DNA of 10,001 bases, taken from assembly GCA_001783035.1 (NCBI GenBank), contig MFQK01000004.1, positions 1 through 10,001 of the forward strand, in the 5' to 3' direction. Position numbers and translations under genes: made by a program. Positions 6,293 to 10,001 of the stretch are shown piece by piece. Each line of letters opens with the position of its first letter. The stretch's first letter is position 1. The stretch comes from Candidatus Magasanikbacteria bacterium RIFCSPLOWO2_02_FULL_44_11. GTDB taxonomy: Bacteria > Patescibacteriota > Patescibacteriia > Magasanikbacterales > GWA2-37-8. The notes below the pieces were generated by a model that saw nothing but the letters and a program-made list of their open reading frames with translations, was not told the origin of the DNA and ran no database searches.

Positions 6293-7816
6293 TTATAATA
6301 TATTTTGCATTATTCCGGTCTGATTATTCTCCAGAATCTCCGCTGACTCAACCGGCTGTACAATTGGAACGCTGACAAGAAATTCCGACCCTTCGTTCTT
6401 TTCCGATCGCACCTCAATACTTCCGCCAAAATCTTTTTCCACGATTCGTTTCGTCATGGAAAGACCTATGCCGATTCCACCACTTTCCGCCTTGGTAGTA
6501 AAAAACGGCTCAAATATTTTTTGCTTGTTTTCATCCGAGATACCCATACCACGATCATTCACCGAGAAAATAACTGTGCCTTTCTTTTCTTGCAGAGAAA
6601 CGATTATTTCTCTTTTGATTAAAGTCGGAATTTGGGGAGACGCACCAGCCTTCACTAAAGCTACGGCGGGCAAGTAAGCATCTATAGCGTTTACGATCAA
6701 GTTAAGCGCCACCTGGTTAAATTTCATCGCGTCCCCAAAAAGATGTATATCTTCGTCGGTTAAAAATCGTATGGTAACACCTACATTTTGCGCCTTGTGC
6801 GAAAGCACATTTATCACTCCTTCAATTTCTTCTTTTAACGAGAAAGTAATCTTATTTTCCTGACGGGTGAGCTGTTTTCGAATCGACACGACCATATCCT
6901 CCAGCCTTTTTGCCGCGCGCACGGCTCTGTCTACGCAACTGCCTGCTTGCTCCGAGGCCTTCATAGATAAAGCTGTGGCAGGCGCGCCGGATACTGACTG
7001 ATTTCTTAACTTTTCCACATTAAGTGAGACGGCATTCAAGGGATTGATGAGATCATGAAAAAGACCGGCTGAAAGCCGGCCAAATTCGGCAAAACGATAC
7101 AGCTGAGTCATTTTCTCTGCCTGCGTTTCTTTGAGTTCTTTTGTCCTTTCCTCAATTTTTACTTCCAACGAGTCTCGTTCTATCTTTAATTCCGCTTCCG
7201 ATTTTCTAGCCCTTGCCAACGATTTTTCAATTTCACGGTTGGAGAGCCAGGAGACGATGGCAATTATGAGAAAGATGACTGATGTCACTATAGTATCTGT
7301 GATCAACCATGGCTCATCCCGCCAGTAACGATCTACCTCAGTAATCTGTGATTTCTGTAAAATATCTACGGTCGTCATTATCATTGCAATAATGGCCGTC
7401 GTGATAAAAGCAAAGCGAGTGTTGATAAGAATTCCCGACATTACAATAACGAGGGCGTCAAGTAAAATCGTGGAAGGCAGATCAACACCCCACCGATAAT
7501 TCATGTATATAACTAGTAAGAAAAAAATACCAAGAAGAAGATGGGAAGCAAAACTAAAAAATCCCCTTCGAGATGCAAGGTAAAGAAAAAGAAGAAGACC
7601 CAGAAGACTGAACAACAAGCCGAAAGACAATGCGTTGTTAGCACGACTTTCTGTATTAGAAAAAAAGAAGAGGGTGGCTGTGCTACTGATGATGGAAACT
7701 GTTAAAAGTAGCCCAGCAGAAACTAGGAGAATATTCAAAATGAATTCCTGCCGGCGGTCGTCTTCGTCTTTCGCCCTAGGTTCGATTAATTTAAAAAGGA
7801 GGGCTTTCATTGGCAT
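6293..7816 (-). CDS. Membrane-bound sensor histidine kinase
   Basis: A 507-residue two-component sensor kinase. From the ATG at 7816, about six hydrophobic helices span residues 26-52, 63-81, 87-105, 116-132, 134-152 and 173-192. A charged coiled coil (about 195-234) follows, then the H-box FHDLINPLNAV with phospho-acceptor H254. The ATPase domain shows the N-box NLIVNAID (372-379), the G1 box DRGMGI (421-426), the F-box FEPFFTT (435-441) and the G2 box GIGIGLSM (447-454), so catalysis should be intact. No PAS or large extracellular domain is present, so the signal is probably sensed in the membrane. About 18 residues after the N-box are encoded by a palindromic repeat. An ATG at 7810 is equally possible; extension to a TTG at 7864 runs into a promoter-like sequence. 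The likely partner is the response regulator upstream, and the isoprenoid-synthase-like gene follows after 17 bp. Confidence 0.93.
   Translation of the reverse strand: MPMKALLFKLIEPRAKDEDDRRQEFILNILLVSAGLLLTVSIISSTATLFFFSNTESRANNALSFGLLFSLLGLLLFLYLASRRGFFSFASHLLLGIFFLLVIYMNYRWGVDLPSTILLDALVIVMSGILINTRFAFITTAIIAMIMTTVDILQKSQITEVDRYWRDEPWLITDTIVTSVIFLIIAIVSWLSNREIEKSLARARKSEAELKIERDSLEVKIEERTKELKETQAEKMTQLYRFAEFGRLSAGLFHDLINPLNAVSLNVEKLRNQSVSGAPATALSMKASEQAGSCVDRAVRAAKRLEDMVVSIRKQLTRQENKITFSLKEEIEGVINVLSHKAQNVGVTIRFLTDEDIHLFGDAMKFNQVALNLIVNAIDAYLPAVALVKAGASPQIPTLIKREIIVSLQEKKGTVIFSVNDRGMGISDENKQKIFEPFFTTKAESGGIGIGLSMTKRIVEKDFGGSIEVRSEKNEGSEFLVSVPIVQPVESAEILENNQTGIMQNIL
6648..6674. repeat. Palindromic repeat remnant inside the histidine kinase gene
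   Basis: The plus strand reads GCCTTCACTAAAGCTACGGC followed by GGGCAAG. On the minus strand GCCCGCC begins a partial palindrome whose other arm has decayed to GGCTGGT. It resembles the CGCTAAAGC...GGCGGGC type of dispersed repeat that I associate with Parcubacteria genomes. It encodes roughly LPAVALVKAGASP, in frame, just after the N-box of the ATPase domain. The family resemblance is from memory; the in-frame position is read directly. Confidence 0.5.
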
Positions 7817-7835
7817 AAAAAACTGGGTGAATTTT

Positions 7836-7864
7836 ATATTATCACCAAGTTCACGAAGCGGCAA
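7836..7864 (-). promoter_or_regulatory. Possible promoter of the histidine kinase operon
   Basis: On the minus strand TTGCCG (plus 7859-7864) and TAATAT (plus 7836-7841) are separated by exactly 17 bp. Each matches its consensus at four of six bases. Transcription would begin about 14 bases before the ATG at 7816. The match is moderate. Confidence 0.35.
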
Positions 7865-7873
7865 AAACTAAAT

Positions 7874-7993
7874 CTAAAGACCGGGTTCCTGCCACGGCGT
7901 CCCCACGCTCATCACTGTCACCACAAGCGTCAATAAAGCCGAGTAGTTTCTGATTTTTTTGTTCGTCAAAATTTCTTTCATTAGTTTATTCAT
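7874..7993 (-). CDS. Small 39-residue hypothetical protein between regulator and kinase
   Basis: The ATG at 7993 opens a 39-codon frame ending in TAG. The peptide starts with a basic stretch (MNKLMKEILTNKKIRNY), followed by a short hydrophobic segment (SALLTLVVTVMSVG) and the tail TPWQEPGL. This is the shape of a small membrane-associated peptide or a decayed signal sequence, and I recognise no family. It lies downstream of the extended -10 at 8052 and ends 57 bp before the kinase start, so it would share a transcript with the kinase. No Shine-Dalgarno is visible. It may be a leader peptide, a small accessory membrane protein or a chance ORF. Confidence 0.4.
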   Translation of the reverse strand: MNKLMKEILTNKKIRNYSALLTLVVTVMSVGTPWQEPGL

Positions 7994-8051
7994 ATTTTTT
8001 GAATTTAATTATTAATAAAGATTCCATCGACCTTAGGAATCGAACATTTCT

Positions 8052-8060
8052 ATTATACCA
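8052..8060 (-). promoter_or_regulatory. Extended -10 promoter upstream of the small ORF and kinase
   Basis: The minus strand reads TGGTATAAT, a perfect extended -10 (TGnTATAAT). The -35 is weak (TTGGTT at 18 bp), as is usual for extended -10 promoters. It lies about 30 bp after the response-regulator stop and would give a leader of about 50 bases before the small ORF. Confidence 0.5.
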
Positions 8061-8086
8061 CACAACAAGAAAATAAACCAAAAAAG

Positions 8087-8752
8087 TCAACAGATTTTAT
8101 ACCCCGTCCCGGACACTGTGTGTATAAGTTCCCTTTTGTTTCTCTGCCTAAGCTTCTTGCGCAAATTTACGATATGCGTTTCCACGGTATTGGTAAACAA
8201 ATCGGCGTTTATATCCCAAACGTGCTCCAAAATTTCCGCGCGCGTGAGAACCTTGCCTTCGTTCCGCATCAGATATTCCAGAAGGAAAAACTCTTTTGGA
8301 GCCAAATATTTTTGCGTCTTTCCCCGCGTCACTATGTGTTTGCGGACATCTAAAACCAAATCCTCAATCTGCAAAATTTTGCCCTCAAGCTTTTTTGGTC
8401 GGCGCAGAAGCGCCCTGATTCGCGCCACAAACTCTATATACGAAAAAGGCTTTACCACATAATCATCAGCCCCGATATCAAAAAGCTCTGCTTTGGTACT
8501 GATTTCTCCCTTAACGGAAAGGATAAGAACGGGCATGCACTTCCCGTCCGCGCGCAATTCTGCCGCAATCTGCCTGCCATCTTTGTTGGGCAAGCCAATA
8601 TCCAAAACAACAATATCATATGAATTTATCCTGGCTTTGTATAAACCGTCATTTCCATCTTCGGCCACATCAACAACAAAACCCTCCGCTTTGAGGGAGT
8701 CCCTTAAAAAGTCCAGCGTCTCTTTATCGTCTTCAACAATGAGAATATTCAT
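8087..8752 (-). CDS. OmpR/PhoB-family response regulator
   Basis: A 221-residue two-component regulator of normal length for its family. The receiver domain (about 1-118) has the acidic pocket E7/D8/D9, phospho-acceptor D51 in VVLDIGLPNKDG, the switch residue S79 in ILSVKG and the conserved K101 in VVKPF. The C-terminal winged helix (about 149-221) has YLAPKEFFLLEYLMRN, LTRAEILEHVWD, the recognition-helix region TNTVETHIVNLRKKL and the wing HTVSGTGYKI. It should bind DNA as a phosphorylated dimer and regulate transcription. The S79 motif reads SVKG instead of the usual SA or TA, a mild variation. Kinase and regulator are separated by the small ORF and a second promoter but share orientation, so they are very probably cognate. 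The start is the ATG at 8752, with no Shine-Dalgarno and a leader of about 18 bases from the predicted promoter. Confidence 0.95.
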   Translation of the reverse strand: MNILIVEDDKETLDFLRDSLKAEGFVVDVAEDGNDGLYKARINSYDIVVLDIGLPNKDGRQIAAELRADGKCMPVLILSVKGEISTKAELFDIGADDYVVKPFSYIEFVARIRALLRRPKKLEGKILQIEDLVLDVRKHIVTRGKTQKYLAPKEFFLLEYLMRNEGKVLTRAEILEHVWDINADLFTNTVETHIVNLRKKLRQRNKRELIHTVSGTGYKIC

Positions 8753-8776
8753 ATGGAGTAAGATTCATTACTTTAT

Positions 8777-8785
8777 ACTATACCA
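8777..8785 (-). promoter_or_regulatory. Extended -10 promoter of the response regulator
   Basis: The minus strand reads TGGTATAGT, an extended -10 with five of six bases of TATAAT. The preceding bases (TTGTGG) match the promoter at 8052. No good -35 is visible. The predicted start lies about 18 bases before the ATG at 8752. Confidence 0.45.
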
Positions 8786-8797
8786 CAATTTACCTTA

Positions 8798-8902
8798 TTG
8801 ATAAAAAAACAAGAGCTTGATGCCGACGGGGCCGGACCTCTGTCCTGTAAAACAGGAACGGGGTCTCTGCCGCTTTCGCGGTTCCTCGTCGGCATTAAAC
8901 TC
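8798..8902 (-). ncRNA. Candidate structured RNA or complex terminator with three-way junction
   Basis: An imperfect 16-bp outer stem pairs 8813-8828 with 8887-8902 (one mismatch, one wobble; nine pairs in a row at ATGCCGACG/CGTCGGCAT). Inside are two arms. One has GACC 8835-8838 paired with GGTC 8862-8865 and TCCTGT 8843-8848 paired with ACAGGA 8852-8857. The other has CCGC 8870-8873 paired with GCGG 8878-8881 around a TTTC loop. On the minus strand the outer stem is followed after two bases by G and then seven Ts (8803-8809), like an intrinsic terminator. It is much richer in GC than its flanks. It lies between fic and the regulator, upstream of the regulator promoter. It may be a small RNA, an oversized terminator or a mobile palindromic repeat; I cannot assign a family. 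Confidence 0.4.
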
Positions 8903-8917
8903 TCATTTCCACCTTAG

Positions 8918-8947
8918 TATAAAAAGACACCCTACCAGGATGTCTTT
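8918..8947 (-). terminator. Intrinsic terminator of fic
   Basis: Arms AAAGACA (plus 8923-8929) and TGTCTTT (8941-8947), extended by CC/GG and a G-U pair, enclose a five-base loop. On the minus strand the stem runs into TTTTTATA. It lies about 100 bp past the fic stop codon. Confidence 0.6.
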
Positions 8948-9008
8948 GCTAAAAACAAATAATCTATTGAAGTAGCCGTGATATTACCACTAATTAGAAG
9001 ATTACGCA

Positions 9009-9030
9009 AGGACAGGCAACAGGACAGGCA
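9009..9030. repeat. Tandem direct repeat of AGGACAGGCA
   Basis: Two identical 10-base copies (9009-9018 and 9021-9030) are separated by AC, within 45 bp of the fic stop codon. No function is evident. Confidence 0.5.
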
Positions 9031-9048
9031 GAAGTACCTAAGTTAATT

Positions 9049-9597
9049 TTATTTATAGAAATCCTCTTCTTCGTAATAGTACGACTGCTCGATACCTTTC
9101 ATATAAACTTCACGGTCGTTTATTTTGTCGGTTAAAGCGCCTCGCAAAAGCTCTCTGATTTCTAAACTATTAACTGGGCTGCGTTGCATGGCACTTAGAT
9201 AATCCATTTTGTTAATTTGGGCCCAATCAACGCACTTTTTCAGATTTTTTTTCAAGACTAAATCTAACCAGATCCGCATACTGCGACCATTGCCCTCCAT
9301 AAACGGGTGCGCGATGTTCATCTCCACATATTTAGCCACGATTTCCTCAAAGGTCTTCTCGGGCATTTTTTCCACTTTAGCCAAGCTCTCCGCCACGTAT
9401 AAGTGAGAAGCAAAACGAAAGCCGCCTTTGCTTATATCACAAGTCCTAATTTCACCGGCAAAATCATAAAGACCGCCAAAAAGATAGACGTGAATTTGTT
9501 GTAAACCCTTCGTGGTTCCAACTGCAAAACTTTCAATTTCCTGGCTACCAAAAAGTTTTATGGCGCGCTCTTTACTGACTTCGTCAATGTTTTTCAT
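9049..9597 (-). CDS. fic: Fic-family protein adenylyltransferase, class III-like
   Basis: A 182-residue single-domain Fic protein. The active-site motif [12 protein letters not shown] at 97-108 matches HPFx(D/E)GNGRxxR: H97 is the general base, G102-R105 forms the phosphate-binding turn. The flap is in the [17 protein letters not shown] region (48-64). In the family, Fic enzymes transfer AMP from ATP to Ser, Thr or Tyr of target proteins; small class III members such as the Neisseria enzyme modify DNA gyrase and topoisomerase IV. The C-terminus [11 protein letters not shown] carries S172-x3-E176, matching the C-terminal inhibitory motif SxxxE(G/N), with G/N replaced by E177, so self-inhibition by E176 is likely. 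It ends at YEEEDFYK soon after the inhibitory helix. No antitoxin gene is adjacent. Its promoter contains a palindrome, and the predicted transcript starts at the ATG. Confidence 0.94.
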   Translation of the reverse strand: MKNIDEVSKERAIKLFGSQEIESFAVGTTKGLQQIHVYLFGGLYDFAGEIRTCDISKGGFRFASHLYVAESLAKVEKMPEKTFEEIVAKYVEMNIAHPFMEGNGRSMRIWLDLVLKKNLKKCVDWAQINKMDYLSAMQRSPVNSLEIRELLRGALTDKINDREVYMKGIEQSYYYEEEDFYK

Positions 9598-9600
9598 GAA

Positions 9601-9632
9601 GTAATTATACTATAATTACGCCCCGACCGCAA
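9601..9632 (-). promoter_or_regulatory. fic promoter with overlapping 19-bp palindromic operator
   Basis: On the minus strand TTGCGG (plus 9627-9632) and a perfect TATAAT (plus 9604-9609) are exactly 17 bp apart. The -10 lies inside a perfect inverted repeat at 9601-9619, arms GTAATTATA and TATAATTAC around one base. Transcription should begin at or within a base or two of the ATG at 9597, giving a leaderless mRNA. The palindrome is a good candidate repressor site. Confidence 0.6.
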
Positions 9633-9719
9633 CCGGGCGCAAAGCCATCGATAAAGCACAAAAGTGAGCAGTTAAACTCACTTTGTCGCGATCTGCGGAG
9701 AGAGAGGGCGGTCGCCAAA

Positions 9720-9839
9720 GGCGACCTATTCGAACGCGCTCACTTCGTTCGCTTCACGAAAACCTTCGGGTTTTCGTGAGCTTTCCTAGGCATGTAAGAA
9801 ACTTCGTTTCTTACCATCTTCCGTTCGAATCCCCTCGCC
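9720..9839. repeat. Inverted repeat of tRNA T-arm-like sequences flanking a hairpin-rich core
   Basis: The left arm GGCGACCTATTCGAACGC (9720-9737) and the reverse complement of the right arm, GGCGAGGGGATTCGAACGG (9821-9839), share GGCGA and ATTCGAACG. Both contain TTCGAA, as in a tRNA T-loop. The core carries two strong hairpins. This could be a small palindromic mobile element or a remnant of integration at a tRNA 3' end. No complete tRNA can be folded here. Confidence 0.4.
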
Positions 9840-9848
9840 ATTCTACAT

Positions 9849-9892
9849 CACAATAAAATATCCCGCAAAAAAATGCGGAGTATTTTATTGTG
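9849..9892. terminator. Long AT-rich hairpin, possible bidirectional terminator
   Basis: Perfect 12-bp arms CACAATAAAATA (9849-9860) and TATTTTATTGTG (9881-9892) enclose an inner CCGC/GCGG stem (9863-9866 with 9875-9878) around an A-rich loop. An outer ACAT/ATGT pairing extends it. It would end transcripts entering from the right edge, but there is no external T-tract. Confidence 0.35.
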
Positions 9893-10001
9893 CGGAGATG
9901 TATTAACCTTTGCGCGAACCCACTTCGCACGCGCGGAGCGCGTGGTGGCTTGAAACTGCCTCGTACGCTCCGATTGCGCTGTGATGCGAACCAATGCGCC
10001 T

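Larger units (their letters stand above)
8903..9048. other. Intergenic sequence downstream of fic
   Basis: No gene is seen. It contains the fic terminator at 8923-8947 and two direct copies of AGGACAGGCA at 9009-9030. The remainder is AT-rich without recognisable signals. Confidence 0.5.
9598..10001. other. Hairpin-rich intergenic region upstream of fic
   Basis: About 400 bp without a convincing gene. In order it holds the fic promoter, a hairpin AAAGTGAG/CTCACTTT (9661-9684), a tRNA-Ser-like end CTGCGGAGAGAGAGGG (about 9693-9708), hairpin GGTCGCC/GGCGACC (9710-9726), hairpin CACGAAAACC/GGTTTTCGTG with a TTCG loop (9755-9778), hairpin GTAAGAAAC/GTTTCTTAC (9794-9814), a T-arm-like TTCGAATCCCC (about 9824-9834), a long AT-rich hairpin (9849-9892) and CACGCGC/GCGCGTG (9928-9944). 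A short minus-strand frame is open from the right edge to a TAA at 9903-9905, but it runs through the hairpins and looks non-coding. Confidence 0.6.

Noticed and set aside
7817..7864. N-terminal extension of the histidine kinase to a TTG at 7864
   Set aside because: It overlaps a promoter-like TTGCCG/TAATAT pair, uses a rare start codon, and adds residues with no family feature.
9009..9030. Start of a CRISPR array
   Set aside because: There are only two 10-base copies separated by 2 bases, with no spacers and no cas genes.
9720..9839. Integron attC site
   Set aside because: The arms contain GTTCGAAT rather than the required GTTRRRY and RYYYAAC boxes, and there is no integrase or cassette nearby.
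9690..9842. A tRNA gene
   Set aside because: T-arm-like TTCGAATCC words are present, but the T-stem does not pair locally and no matching acceptor, D-arm or anticodon arm lies at the right distance on either strand.

Overview
The window looks like part of a chromosome from a Candidate Phyla Radiation (Patescibacteria, Parcubacteria-like) bacterium. This is inferred from several traits. There is a very long secreted protein made of tail-fibre-like and glycine-rich modules, with an N-terminal NCLPTDPGC motif. Start codons almost never have a Shine-Dalgarno sequence, intergenic DNA is hairpin-rich, and a palindromic repeat of a type I associate with this group lies inside a gene. The genetic code appears standard, because TGA acts as a stop at the ends of two genes. 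I could run no database search, so the taxonomy is a judgement.

Every gene I can support is on the minus strand, so read the window from right to left. Positions 9598-10001 hold no convincing gene. They contain strong hairpins and an inverted pair of tRNA T-arm-like sequences. A Fic-family AMP transferase (9597-9049) follows, with a palindromic promoter and an almost leaderless start. A terminator and a branched, T-tract-ended structured element (about 8798-8902) separate it from an OmpR-type response regulator (8752-8087). Next come a 39-residue small ORF (7993-7874), a six-helix membrane histidine kinase (7816-6293) and, only 17 bp later, a class I isoprenoid-synthase-fold protein (6275-4944). 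A terminator-like repeat follows, then a short Com-like zinc-ribbon plus PAS protein (4794-4312). Two more copies of the same terminator-like repeat precede the giant surface protein (start at 3968), which is still open at the left edge after more than 1320 residues.

The regulator, kinase and isoprenoid-synthase-like gene probably form a functional group: a two-component system with a possible lipid or terpenoid enzyme as co-transcribed partner or output. The PAS protein may be a further sensor or regulator. The secreted protein carries a signal peptide, D/S-rich short repeats, a seven-unit Asp-box beta-propeller, tail-fibre-type linkers and a glycine-rich C-terminal part. It is most likely an adhesin or other cell-surface structure.

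The most unusual items are the isoprenoid-synthase-fold gene tied to a sensor kinase, the palindromic repeat translated in frame inside the kinase ATPase domain, the triplicated AGAGGCTC-hairpin element, the branched RNA-like element at 8813-8902, and the palindrome embedded in the fic promoter.
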